Position numbers and translations under genes: made by a program. DNA of 64,000 bases. Origin: Agarophyton chilense. Its lineage: Eukaryota > Rhodophyta > Florideophyceae > Gracilariales > Gracilariaceae. The notes beneath the pieces are model-generated. The model ran no database searches and had not been told where the DNA came from. It worked only from the letters and a program-made list of their open reading frames with translations. Of this stretch, positions 11,572 to 22,096 are shown piece after piece. The stretch covers positions 186,001 through 250,000 of the forward strand of contig JARGXX010000071.1 in the NCBI GenBank assembly GCA_030374765.1, read 5' to 3'. Position 1 is the first letter of the stretch. Every line of letters starts with the position of its first letter.

Positions 11572-12310
11572 GCTTAGACCTTCGGGGTACTCAGGCCTAA
11601 GGAAGGGGGAGAAAAGACGTCGTTTTCCGCAGAAGGTGGACGCACATGCGTGTCATATTACCTACAAGGGAGGACACGAAAGAACAACCGAATGTAACAG
11701 TTGAAGAGACAAGAAGAGACAAAAACTTACTTGAAGAAGGAGACAATGAGGAAGTCAAATGGTAGGCGGCCGCCACAAGAACCTCAAAGGTGAAGCGACA
11801 GAAAGTCGAGCCCCCGAATTCAGGAGTAGAAGGGCCTGTCGGTTGAGGAGCAACGGGATCGGGAGGACCCGTGTTATTGACTACCCACGAAGGAAAAATG
11901 GCAGGAATGCTAGGAGCCATCGACATAGGAGGTAGCGAAGGAGCGGTAGCCCCGCCACTGGGGAGAGGTGCGATACCAACTTGGTTGAACGGTGGGCTAT
12001 GCAGAAGCAGAATCGCAAGCACGCAGGGGCCCACCACCGAAAAAGTGTCCGCGAGCGCGTTATTGACACTGCATCGTCCTTCTGACAGTTCCTACCTGTA
12101 TGGTTGTCGCGAAATTGTGCGCCCCCGTCGTCGCTCGCACTCCCCAACCGACACTGGCACCGAGTTCTGCGTCTCAAGGGATCCCGCGTCGGGCACCGTG
12201 AGCAACCGCCGGCGGACACCACTCCGATGTCCGCGCCGCTTTCGCTCGCTATACCTTCATGGTTTGATGGAAGGAGACACGGGGCGTGTCTCACGAGTAG
12301 GAAGGGGGTC
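11572..12310 (+). other. Non-coding 3' region and polypurine tract of chromovirus copy 1
   Basis: This lies between the pol stop and the 3' LTR. Reading frames are short and unconvincing. The run AGGAAGGGGG just before 12311 fits a plus-strand priming polypurine tract. Confidence 0.55.
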
Positions 12311-13864
12311 TGTCGTATAGTGGCAGAAGGTTTGACCTTTGAGGTTGTCGATATACTACACTGACCTTGTAGGTGATGGATGCTAGGGATCATTGGCCAC
12401 GCAGCTCCGGGCGAGCTACCATCTAGGTGTTGTCAGCCAAGTGTAGTGTTGACATGTACCTTCTGGTTGAGTGATTGTTAGTAATTGTAATTGTAATTAG
12501 ATGTATTTTAGTACAGTAGTTGAGTGGCCACCTGGCACTGTAGCCAGTGCTGGCCAGGTCTCTGACACTAGGTCAGAGACCGTGCCTTGCTGGCACCTCC
12601 CGGGTGATCTGGAGAGTGCAGTCCACTGCATATAGGGAACTGCACCTCCTCCACACTAGTCTGATAAGAGCAGGCACCACTTGGGTCACAAATATATCTT
12701 TTGGTTCATTGTTTCTCAACTACAACACAGGCTTTCCCGCGCGTCGATGCACATCATCGTTCACCTGCACGGTATAGGCTAGTTGCCCCGCCGTTTGCCC
12801 CTGCGGGTTTTTACGGTACCCGGTTACCTTCGAGGTTTACTACGTCTTGTAGAGCAACGCCCAGTTAGGGGATACTTGAAGATGCAACTCATAGAATGAG
12901 GATTGAACCCTCCGAGGGTTATGATTATGATCCCCTCTAGGGTGTGCTGAGGTGGCACTGTTTTCTGGTTATATTTCGCCTATAAGGGAAAATTCGGATG
13001 GCCCATGGTTGGATTGGCCCCGTGATACACGTGGCTTAATTTTGGCACCGAATTTCGGATATTTGTTAGAACTTTGGATTTTTGGGCCCTGGCAGTGGGA
13101 TCTCCACGTGTATGACCCTGAGCAGGTGTGCACTACTGTAGAGTTTAGTTAGTGGGCCCTACTTAGGGAGGCGAAATCTGACAGTCCGAGCTCAAAGTAA
13201 AGGGTAACCAAGGTTGGTCTTCGATACCTTTAGAGGTTCTTCGTCGCCATCGTTTCGGCCTTACAACCCGGAACGGGCTCTGGTTAGCAACGCCTGCGTA
13301 GGGACACGACTCCACTTGGAGAGTGCCCACGTTTGGGTTCCGTGCAACCACCCCCTTGGGACCGCTCAGACGACCTGCGTGCACGATACCCCGTGGGGGT
13401 TCTGCTTACTTGTTGCGTGCTTTTTTGTGTTTCCTTTCGAGGACAGGTTTTCGCCCCTGTATTGGGTTTCTTTTGTTGTTTCGACCCTTTTCTGGTTCTC
13501 GGGTCCGGTGCCTGTTAGTGCCCGACCCTCGCCCCGTTTTTCCTCTTCGCCGGATTCTCCCCCATTTCTTGGGACACCCATACCCATTCCCGATCCAACG
13601 GTTTCTACCCCTCACCTCCGTCGGTACTGCCGGAATCCCCCGTGGGAGTTACACCCCACACTACGGGTGGAACGGAGGGCTCTGTCTCTGAGTCTGCCTC
13701 CCCCAGGGAGCAAGGCTTCGAACACCTTGAGAGCACTTCCCGTCGCTGGGTTTTGCTCCACACGTCTACATTCTAAGGTTGAGCGTCAACACGCTCTTTA
13801 CGGTTGAACGTCACTAAGCTCCCGAGACAAGACAGTAGCATACCCCAAAGGTGATTTTACGACA
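12311..13864 (+). repeat. 3' LTR of chromovirus copy 1, split by a solo LTR
   Basis: It begins TGTCGTATAG like the 5' LTR, is interrupted after CGTCT at 12843-12847, resumes at 13763 and ends TTTTACGACA at 13864. Without the insert and one copy of the 5-bp duplication it is 634 bp. Confidence 0.92.
12848..13762. mobile_element. Solo LTR (915 bp) nested in the 3' LTR
   Basis: The insert begins TGTAGAGCA and ends TGCTCCACA, so it has TG...CA ends and 9-bp inverted ends with one mismatch. It is flanked by a perfect 5-bp direct repeat CGTCT (12843-12847 and 13763-13767). Both LTRs relevant for comparison (5' LTR and copy 2) lack it. There is no internal coding region, so this is a solo LTR of a second LTR-retrotransposon family. 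The frames inside (for example at 13214-13807) are low-complexity Pro/Ser-rich and probably not genes. Confidence 0.88.
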
Positions 13865-15299
13865 GGCGAAGCACCCCCTGTCATTTCACTGCACCGCTTG
13901 AAGAGCCTATAGCGTACAAGAGAGACGGTTTGTGTGTTTCAACGGTAGTGGGTCTGCTTCGAAAGCCTAAAAATATTTAAAAGCCTGTGACGGTCTTAAA
14001 GATTAGGTGGCGACCTGGGATCTAGTACAAAACGATGAACGAAAAGCTTTTGAAAGTGATGCCACATAAGCTTTTCTTCAAAAGCCCGGCTTCAGGTATA
14101 GAGTGAAAATATATTGTTTTGTTACTAACTCTTTTCAGGAAGGCGTGTAGGGATTTTACATGCTTGCCTCTGGTTAACACAAAACGGGGAAGGCTGAAGA
14201 AATCGCTACACATCCGTAGTGTCGGACCGGGAGCTATGGAGGTTGAGTCCTTATTGACTACTGACGTAAGTCTTTGGTTGCGTTGGTTAAAGAAGATTAA
14301 GAAAAAGAAGTTTATGTCGGGATACTTAAATCTCATTAAATCTATCTGAGCCATTAATTGACATAAAGGCTTATATTTTCGCCGAAGTGTACTGTAAAGT
14401 CTGGCTTACAGCTTCACACCCAAAAGATGGCGCTCAAAAAAAGGTAACACCGAACTAGGGGTGAAGTTGAAATTCAAACTACGCCACCTTTACAGGTAAG
14501 AATTCAATATTAGTGCAGCTAGATATTATACGACGGATGGCATTATTTGAAGTAAACTGGCTTCAAACGAGGCTTTTTTTTCTTTGTAATCAAGCAATAA
14601 ATGAAATTTACAAGCTTTTCATAATTGGTACATATTACTGAACAATCTTCTTTTGGTGGCTTCAACATTTTAAGTATAGATTACTAGATGATTGAAAGAG
14701 AAATTTTGTTTCGACATGTTTTCTATTGGTCAGTTGAGGCCAAAAATACTTGGTTGTTGTTTTTTTGACTACTTAAGTTTGCTACATGAAAAGTGTATTG
14801 TTTTAAAAAAGAGTATTTAAGCTCTGTTTGACTAGATTCCCGAGGCGTCTCGTCAACGATAAAGATGTGTGGTTTTTATTTTTGTTTTCTTCCTTTTCGC
14901 TCTAAATTCGAAAACTTATGTCTTGAATGAATTTCAGTTACTTTTTTAGAGAAATTTTTGCCTCATATGAGGCCAAGTTGACCTCTTTTGAGGTCAAATA
15001 CTCGGGCGTATAGACTTAATTGTCGGAATGTGTTGTTCTACTGTCTTAGGAAGGATTTGTGATTTGTTCGAAGGGCAGCTTGCATATTCGACACGCGACG
15101 AAGATTTTGCAAAGTGATGTCAAGATTGAAAGAAATAGAGAGATAGACTTATTGTTTTGGCGCCATAGACGGCACGTATATTAAAGGTCTTTCGTTCCCG
15201 GCTGAGCAATACTAAGTACAGATGCTGCAAAGGGCATCTCAGCGTAGCCATATGTTCTGTAGCAACGTCAAAAAGAAAGTTCATATACGCCGACATAGA
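13865..15299. other. Gene-poor AT-rich stretch
   Basis: No reading frame here has a recognisable domain. The sequence is T/A-rich with short homopolymer runs and poorly coding frames. The right half of the mariner element was looked for here and not found. Confidence 0.4.
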
Positions 15300-16760
15300 G
15301 AGCTGAGGTTTATTCGGTGACTACAACAATCTACGTTCGTTCATCGCTGAAGAAGAAAATAGACTACAACGTATGGGTTCAAGGCACGATCCCAAATCTT
15401 TCAGTATAAGTTGTAACCGTCGTCTTAGGGGTTTTAGAGGTTTAGCGTTCAAGCTTGACTGCAACATGATGCAGACGTCTTCGAAAGCCGAGCAGAGTGA
15501 AAACAAGGTGCTCAAAACCTGAGACAGAATAGCCAACTAAACGCGAAAGCTTGCAGAGTTTGCATTTTGAATGTTCAAGAACAGATTCCATGTCCTGAAG
15601 GAGAGACTCCGCCAATATCACAAAGAAATGGTATATCGCGTTTTTGTTTGGCATGCATGACAATTCAAAAACTGAGAATTGACAATGGTGATGAAGAAGA
15701 TTCGTTACTTCTTGAAAACGGACAAGACTACGACAACATTATTTCGGCAGAAAGGGGTACAGGGAGTCAGCAAATAGGTGGTCTCTTAGACTATGTGCTT
15801 AACGGTCTAGCGGATTGTAACAGAGAGGCTTAAGACTTGCTTACGAGGCGTTCAATGACACTATACATCTTAAGCTGTTCTGCTATCTTATATCAATTTT
15901 AGCAATGAACTGGGAGTGATGCTCGTCTTGTGTTTCCATGAACGTCTCAATCTGCGTACTCTGTGCTGAGTTAAAAAGTCTTCAGAAAACTTTACTTGGG
16001 TACATCGCTAATGGGACTTGCGTTATCTATGTACAGTACCAGTTAAGGGTCACGTAAAGTCTTGGTTTTCTCCAGCTCTTGCATGCGTTTAAAAAACCCC
16101 GACATGTTGCAGATACCTTTGTCATCACTGTCACAATTCAATTGCGAGATCTGTTTTACAAAAGATGTGTACTAGTGCTTGACTTTAGTGAGGTTCTTCT
16201 GCAATGCCTACACTGTTTTTTTAACTCCGTTGTCTTTCTCAGCCAGTGCTTTTCGCTTCAGCAAAAATGTCTTTTAAAGAATTGTCTACTTTTTTCGATC
16301 ACCACATCCTGTTTTTTCCATTATGTCAAATAAAACATTAACAGCTTCTTTATAGTAGTATTAAGGATCTTCCATAACTTTTGAGAGACGGGTAAGCACA
16401 TTTTTGACAAATGTGACAGCTTCTTGTGTGGCAATTTGAGAGTTTTGTTGCGACTGTTGCGTAAATGTCAACAAGGCTGCCAAAGAGGCTGCATTGGTCG
16501 CGGACAAATGGACGGGTCCGATATATTCTAGGAATTTTGACATGGGTGTGTACAGATGGGTTTGGGCACCGCCCAGTGGAGAAAGGGCGTAAGATTCGTT
16601 GTTTTGTTTCGTTTTGCAAGGACTATGCACGGTTGAATTCGTTTGTAGTTGGCGGATTCTATCCACTCTTGTGCGCAGCGAACCTATTTGAACTATTCAT
16701 GAAGATAATGTTTATGGTTCTCTCTGCGACCAGTTCTACGTTAGATTAACACGCAAGGTG
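15300..16760 (-). pseudogene. Possible decayed protein-coding gene(s)
   Basis: On the minus strand several adjacent stretches read as plausible protein but are broken by stops and frame changes. From 16760 down: NVELVAERTINIIFMNSS, then a one-frame step into a 101-codon stretch (16666-16361) rich in Ala/Gln/Thr/Leu. The same frame continues past TAA and TAG stops as lysine-rich helical sequence to about 15980. Further stretches at 15663-15442 and 15536-15321 are joined only by a frameshift. The composition resembles a helical, coiled-coil-like protein. I recognise no family, and a chance origin is not excluded. Confidence 0.3.
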
Positions 16761-18417
16761 GCCTTCTCAAGGCTTCAAACTTGGATGCCAAAAGTGGAGG
16801 GTTCTCTTTTGTAGGGTGTCCTGTTTCATGGTATGCGTCGAATTCTGTTTCTACTCAATCCAAGACTTGTTCACGTTTGTGGAAGAGATTAAAAGCATTG
16901 GTATAATATTAACGGAAATGCAAAAGGGTGTAATCGAGGTTGATGCCATCGCCCAGGGCTCAAAAGATATCGTTAACGGTTTTTCAGTTCGTAATATAGT
17001 TATAGAAACTAGTTCTCAAACTATGGAAGATTTGTGTGAACTTCCAGTAGCCGAACAGTGAGACACAATCGTCACTTTTGGAGAAGAGCACGAGTTTAAC
17101 ACACTTCTGAACAGTCAAATTTACGTTAAATTCAACACAGATAGCAGAAGGGGACTCGCGCTGTCACAGTTGGCCAGCAGTGGGACGTGCAAACTGCCTC
17201 CCACAGAGGCGATAACGTCGTCACAAGCAGGCGTGCTCTCTCTTTCTCTCTCTCTTTAGAGCGACAGTGCCAAATTCGGCCGAACCGCAAAACCCAAATT
17301 TGCACTGTCAATAATGGCCCGATTGCAAATAATCTCAACTCTATCTTTTACAACAACTGTTACAACAACCCTCATCCCCCAATGATTGGGTAGCAGCGAT
17401 GGTCTTGGTACGGCGCGGTACACGTTTCGATGGAATATGATTGCGTGATGTGATTTCGTCACAGGGCGCCGATATCGGAAAATGTTCGGTATGTACACGA
17501 TGGAGCGCACTGGAGTGGAGCAATCGGTACATGCGTTCTGTACGGCCTGGTGCTGCCAGAGCGGAAAGTGCAGCTCTGTCTGACAAGTGAAATAGGTATA
17601 TGTCCTGAGTAAACTGAGCTGAGATGGGCAAGCTGTTGAAGATGGTGTGAGGGTCATATTCGAAGATGATTTGTAATCATCATACACAACATTAGCAAAT
17701 AAAAGGCAAAATGGGTGCTTTGAATCGAATAAAGCTGAGATTTGGACAGTGGAAGCTGTTGTAGACGGACAAAGGACCCTAGCATGCCATAAGTGGAAGT
17801 ATTGGAAGTAGGTGGCTTAGGAGTCAGTGCAGTGCGAACAGCCAACGCTAGAGCCGGAAGTGTACAAGATATGAAATAGGTGCAAACAGACGTGAGCAAA
17901 GAGAAGCGGTGTGAAGAAGCTGCTCGTAGAGTGTAGCTATCGTTGGTGCGCGTTATGGTAATCTGCAATGGCTGGCGACTCTAAACTCGAGGCGCCGGCG
18001 AAGCTGCTGCTGAGCAGTAGCGAATAGAGGACTGACGCCACCATGTCCGGTTACCCTTCGTAGTTGTAATGCAATGCGCAATCGAGAGAGCGTCGTGTCT
18101 GGCTGGCCGCCGCGGCCAATGGGGAGGGAGCAAGTGCGCCAGTGCGAAAAAAAGCAGCGCAGCGAGCGCGCACAAATTTGTCCAGCGCAGCGGCCGTTTT
18201 CACATTCTGTTTTGTTGTGACGCACAAATAAAACGATGGCTGCACACGTGGCACAGCTGTTGGCGCTCGCGCAGCCTCCTTAAAAAAGCACAACGCGTCG
18301 CTGTGGTTCTCGTCCCTACGCCCGATGTCGGTAACCTCCTTGCCCGTACCTCGTTTCCGACCGCCTCTCTTCCATCGTGCTCTTTCAACCCACTCAGCCG
18401 TTCTCTCTTTCGTCACC
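16761..18417. other. Intergenic, with TC-rich tract
   Basis: A plus-strand frame at 16816-17061 (81 codons) is possible coding debris. 17231-17260 is a CTCTCTTTCTCTC-type microsatellite. The stretch from about 18100 is GC-rich and probably holds the promoter of the 47-residue protein gene. Confidence 0.35.
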
Positions 18418-18658
18418 ATGTCTCTTCGTGGGACTGTCAAGGTACGTCATCTTCCATCTCCCCGCCGCCGCGTGCTCGTGCTCCGCATGTTCTTCGCAAC
18501 GCTCCATCTCACATCCGTGTTTTCACCTCCTCTCGCAGCAAGAAATCAGACGCAAGCTACTCGGCCGTCATTTCGGCGGCGGCCACAGTGTCAAGCGCAT
18601 GTTTCAGCCCAAGCACATACTCAAGCGGAAATTGCACCGCATCATAAACCGCTGGTGA
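18418..18658 (+). CDS. Small basic protein, 47 residues, one intron
   Basis: The ATG in CACCATGT at 18418 starts an 8-codon first exon (18418-18441). A 97-nt intron follows (GTACGT ... TCTCGCAG, 18442-18538) and a second exon (18539-18658) ends in TGA. Splicing is phase 0. The product is strongly basic, rich in Lys, Arg and His, with GRHFGGGHSVKRMF and a C-terminal KRKLHRIINRW. It has no hydrophobic segment. The size and charge suit a small ribosomal, nucleic-acid-binding or organellar protein, but I recognise no family. The good splice consensus, Kozak context and clean stop support a real gene. Confidence 0.5.
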
Positions 18659-18849
18659 ACCACACCCGCCACCGCTCCCCCCCTCTCCCTTCTATCTGCC
18701 AAATAGCTTGTAAAACTTGTATAAACACCCACGTGTACACGTGTTATCCTACACCTTTAATGTGCAACTCTTGCTTTCCGCAGTCGGCTCAAATACTTCT
18801 TCCTCAAAATCTTTGTATCTCCTACCCCAACCCCCGCCTCCGTCGCCAA

Positions 18850-20571
18850 ATGAGCTCATCCTCCACCGCCATTTCCCACGGCTTCACCGCAATCGATGCT
18901 CGCATCGTGCTAAGACCCACGCCCCCACCCTGTCCACCCTTGTCCCCTCCCCCTTACCGTCTGAATCTCCTTGCCGCCCACGATGACATTCTTTATATCC
19001 CCGCTTCGCCCAACGAAATCACCCGTCTCTGCATCCGTCGCAGCAACGGTCCGCAACTGCTCAACCTTCCTTCTGTCACCATTGCCCCACCCACCGTCGT
19101 AAACAACGTGCGCGTCGCCCCGTTCTCATTTCCGCCCAGCACACACTCACTCGTGCTCACCGCTGGCTCGGAGCAGAATCCAAACTCTGGCAAACTCGTT
19201 TTTCTTCCCCTGCCCTCTTATTCGGCATCTTTAAAGCTTGCCCCGCCTGTAGCGCGCTCCTACAGCACAAGAACCCATAGCGCGTGGGGACTGGCGATTC
19301 ACCCGTTTCTAGCCCAAATTGCGATCAGCACTAACTCTTTTCGCTCGGTCGTGTACTCGTTTCGTCCGAGTTACTCCAGCCCGCGTCCCAGATTGCTGCA
19401 TCCAGATGACCCGCAGCAGATTCCTCTTGTGCACGTGTCTCCCCCCATCACGGCACCGCCTGCAGATGTCGATCAACTGCATGCTCTTTTCTACGAGCAT
19501 CGCTTTCTGCTTCGTCAGCTGCATCGTAACAATCTGCCGTGCGTCAGTTTTCATCGCCACGGTGATATGCTTGCGTGCGCTTCGATTGACTGCACGTTTT
19601 CTGTACAGAGCTTGCAATCTTCGTTCCGCCCATGGGTCTATCAGAGCGATCAGCCTGTGTCCTCCAACTTCAATTATTCGCGAATGCGCGAGCGGTGTTG
19701 GCAAACGCATTGGATTCTTCCTTCTACAGTGCAGTATGTATCTAAGGAAGATGATGTCTGGAAGTTTCAGTCATTCCAAAGAAAAATACGTCATTCATGG
19801 GATCTCACACTCTCGCCTATGGCTTCGATTCCGTCCATTTTTAATCGACATGACTACGCTGTGCGACGCATGCAAACTAAAGTATTCTATGATGATAATC
19901 AGTTATTAGAGGACTCTTCTCAAAGTCACCCTACCACGTTGCCATCGCACTCTGTCTCTTTTCAAGAGCTTGAGAACGCCTTTGATGTGTCTTCTTTCTT
20001 TGACAAGCCCACCGAATCACAGCGACAAGCGTCAGTGTACACCATCAATCCAAAGCCGTTCTACGCCAAAAAAGCACCCGTGTTTGCGCCCGATGAGCTT
20101 GATTCGTATGCACAAGGACATTTGCTTCTCGTATGCTACGAACGGAAGCTAGAACTTCATCACGTTCCTGTCAACCGCGACTGCAATGCAATGAACGAAT
20201 GCAGTGCGCCAGATGTTCAAAAGCTTGATACGATGAGCTTGGATGCCACCCTTGGCTTTCAAATCATGTTCACTAATGTAATTGAAGTGGCGCCACTCAG
20301 TCTGCTTGTGTGTACTGCCATAGACACTGGTATTTTGCTCGTTCGTATCTTGCGTGCCACGTCTGAATCTTCTATTGACAAACCTTCGCTCTTGATTGAA
20401 CGTGTCATCTCGATGAACATTGCGGTCGCCGGAACCTGCGTTATTGAGAGACCTGGTGACAATATCGCCGAATTCTGTGCTGAATTGTGGATTTTTACCA
20501 TTGATGGTTGCCTCCAGTGCTGGGAGCTGAGCCAAGATGGTTACGCAATTGATATTTCGACCCCGTTATGA
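18850..20571 (+). CDS. WD40/beta-propeller-like protein, possibly Crt10-related
   Basis: A 573-residue frame starts at the ATG at 18850; the frame is open further upstream, but that part overlaps the preceding small gene. The N-terminus is Pro/Ser-rich. Repeated blade-like stretches occur, such as SAWGLAIHPFLAQIAISTNSF (around residue 140), LPCVSFHRHGDMLACASID (around residue 230) and a C-terminal IDGCLQCWELSQDG. The Trp-Gly-Leu-Ala-Ile-His and Pro-x-Val/Ile-x-Phe patterns recall fungal Crt10, a WD-type regulator of ribonucleotide reductase transcription. Canonical WD dipeptides are largely missing, so this resemblance is weak. It lies 191 bp after the 47-residue gene on the same strand. Confidence 0.6.
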   Translation: MSSSSTAISHGFTAIDARIVLRPTPPPCPPLSPPPYRLNLLAAHDDILYIPASPNEITRLCIRRSNGPQLLNLPSVTIAPPTVVNNVRVAPFSFPPSTHSLVLTAGSEQNPNSGKLVFLPLPSYSASLKLAPPVARSYSTRTHSAWGLAIHPFLAQIAISTNSFRSVVYSFRPSYSSPRPRLLHPDDPQQIPLVHVSPPITAPPADVDQLHALFYEHRFLLRQLHRNNLPCVSFHRHGDMLACASIDCTFSVQSLQSSFRPWVYQSDQPVSSNFNYSRMRERCWQTHWILPSTVQYVSKEDDVWKFQSFQRKIRHSWDLTLSPMASIPSIFNRHDYAVRRMQTKVFYDDNQLLEDSSQSHPTTLPSHSVSFQELENAFDVSSFFDKPTESQRQASVYTINPKPFYAKKAPVFAPDELDSYAQGHLLLVCYERKLELHHVPVNRDCNAMNECSAPDVQKLDTMSLDATLGFQIMFTNVIEVAPLSLLVCTAIDTGILLVRILRATSESSIDKPSLLIERVISMNIAVAGTCVIERPGDNIAEFCAELWIFTIDGCLQCWELSQDGYAIDISTPL

Positions 20572-21274
20572 ACATAAGCATGTTTTAAAAATTCTTGGAA
20601 GTAAGTGATATACAAAGGGTAATCATGGCTGTGGACACACGTCAAATGGCTTAGAGAGGTGACGCGTGGCACGGGTGATATGAGTTCCACCATAAGCATT
20701 TTTATCCCGTTCGAGACCTCAGTCAAACATTATACGCTTTGCCGAAAACTTGTCCATGACCGAGTTTATCGCAACATGCACTGCGATATCCTTCCAATTA
20801 CGACCGTGACGCTTCGAAACATTTTGGTGAAAATGATACTGTAATACCGGTTTGTACATCGCGGAAGCGTTCATAGCATTCGTTGTCTTCGAAAGCATGG
20901 CCGTTGGACTTTAAAACCCGCCCCGAAAAGTCAGTATGGGCCAGAGAAGAAGTCTTACAGGGAGTGGGCGGCACCAAACTACGCATTGAGCACGTGCTGG
21001 AGTCAATTTACATGCCATTCCGAGAGGCTGAATCTGCCGTGTCCAAGCTATTCTTCTGGCTGAGAGTCGGAACCGGTGTTGGATGCTGAGAGGCCACTTT
21101 TGCTTCTGGCTTTACGGGTCGTTCAAATTCTTTGTATCTTAGATGTTATACCACGTAGATAATCAGAAATGCCCTGCTTCCCAAACTGCTAAACCCACAA
21201 TATACTAAAGCCTTTGCCCCGACAAACACCTGGAATGAGCGACATCACTTGCTTCGCACAGTTCTAGCGAGGAA
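20572..21274. other. Intergenic between convergent genes
   Basis: This holds short frames on both strands (20659-20844 plus, 20883-21089 plus, 20798-20986 minus) without recognisable domains. It probably contains the 3' ends of the propeller-like and epimerase transcripts. Confidence 0.4.
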
Positions 21275-22096
21275 TCACGCAATGGACCGAAAAGTCACTG
21301 CACCTGTCCATGTTTCTTTAGCAGCTACAATGGCGGGGTCGGCAATACGACCAGGTTCAATGCAGATAAACTTCCTCCAATCGTCATCAGGCATGTCTGA
21401 CAGCGCTGTCGTCTTCTCTACATAAGGATTCCACACAACAGCATCGGGCATATTCTGCTTGATGATAATCAGATTCGCAGTGGGCATAGAGAGCTCGTCT
21501 TTGGTACCAAGATAGACACGATCGACCTCCTTCCCGAAATGAATATCACCATCCTGCACATTCGTCTTTCCAGACTCCAAATTGTCCTCGTAGGTCAGAC
21601 CAGAGTAGCCAGTCAACACTGTATCCTGTGACTCACAACAGAAGTAGGAGTGAAGGGCAGTTGTGAAGGAAAATGGGGCGTACAGGTTATTATTCGTCAC
21701 TTCCATCTTCAGAAAAAGAGAGTTCCCGTCCGGCGACAAAGATATTACTACTGCCACTTCGAACGCATGGCCCCAATCAGAATTGCGAGTTTCCTCTGTA
21801 TCGCTGAGTGTAAATCTCAATGATGGGCTGCCGTCTGAGGGACTGAAGCTTTCATCGTGGGTCCAGAAAGAGTTTCTTGCGAACCCATGTTGACGGAGGG
21901 GTCCCTTTTTCCCAAACTGCGGAAAGCATATTGGAATTCCGCCGCGTATCGCTTTTGTGCCGTTCAATATTGCCGTTGGAGATGTGTAAAGCATTTCTCT
22001 GCCAGCCGCATTTTTCCAGCTTGTAACGTGAGCTCCGAAATGATAGACCGTGACTGATGAATCTCCAGCTGCTGTGAGGGTCTTAGTTTCCATCAT
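21275..22096 (-). CDS. Glucose-6-phosphate 1-epimerase (hexose-6-phosphate mutarotase)
   Basis: The product is 273 residues, the usual length for the YeaD-like branch of the aldose 1-epimerase superfamily, and interconverts alpha and beta hexose-6-phosphates (EC 5.1.3.15). Family landmarks in order are YHFGAHVTSWK, the substrate-pocket segment IRGGIPICFPQFG, HGFARNSFW, ALHSYFCC with the catalytic His, and a C-terminal CIEPGRI with the catalytic Glu. It begins with two Met codons (22096, 22093). No targeting peptide is seen, so the product is probably cytosolic. The frame is intronless. Confidence 0.9.
   Translation of the reverse strand: MMETKTLTAAGDSSVTVYHFGAHVTSWKNAAGREMLYTSPTAILNGTKAIRGGIPICFPQFGKKGPLRQHGFARNSFWTHDESFSPSDGSPSLRFTLSDTEETRNSDWGHAFEVAVVISLSPDGNSLFLKMEVTNNNLYAPFSFTTALHSYFCCESQDTVLTGYSGLTYEDNLESGKTNVQDGDIHFGKEVDRVYLGTKDELSMPTANLIIIKQNMPDAVVWNPYVEKTTALSDMPDDDWRKFICIEPGRIADPAIVAAKETWTGAVTFRSIA

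Larger units (their letters stand above)
3809..13864 (+). mobile_element. Ty3/gypsy chromovirus, copy 1 (decayed, carrying two nested inserts)
   Basis: Two LTRs (3809-4442 and 12311-13864) flank a gag region and a long pol frame in the order protease, RT, RNase H, integrase, chromodomain. The LTR ends are perfect short inverted repeats in the 3' copy (TGTCGTA ... TACGACA). A candidate primer-binding site starts at 4446 and a purine tract (AGGAAGGGGG) precedes the 3' LTR. The element carries a 667-bp insert in gag (5330-5996) and a 915-bp solo LTR in its 3' LTR (12848-13762). Several stops interrupt gag and pol, so it cannot encode its proteins as it stands. The flanks (CTGCT at 3804-3808, GGCGA after 13864) are not a target duplication. 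Confidence 0.93.

Noticed and set aside
13214-13807. 197-codon frame with Pro/Ser-rich product
   Set aside because: It lies in the nested solo LTR and runs into the chromovirus LTR. No domain is seen.
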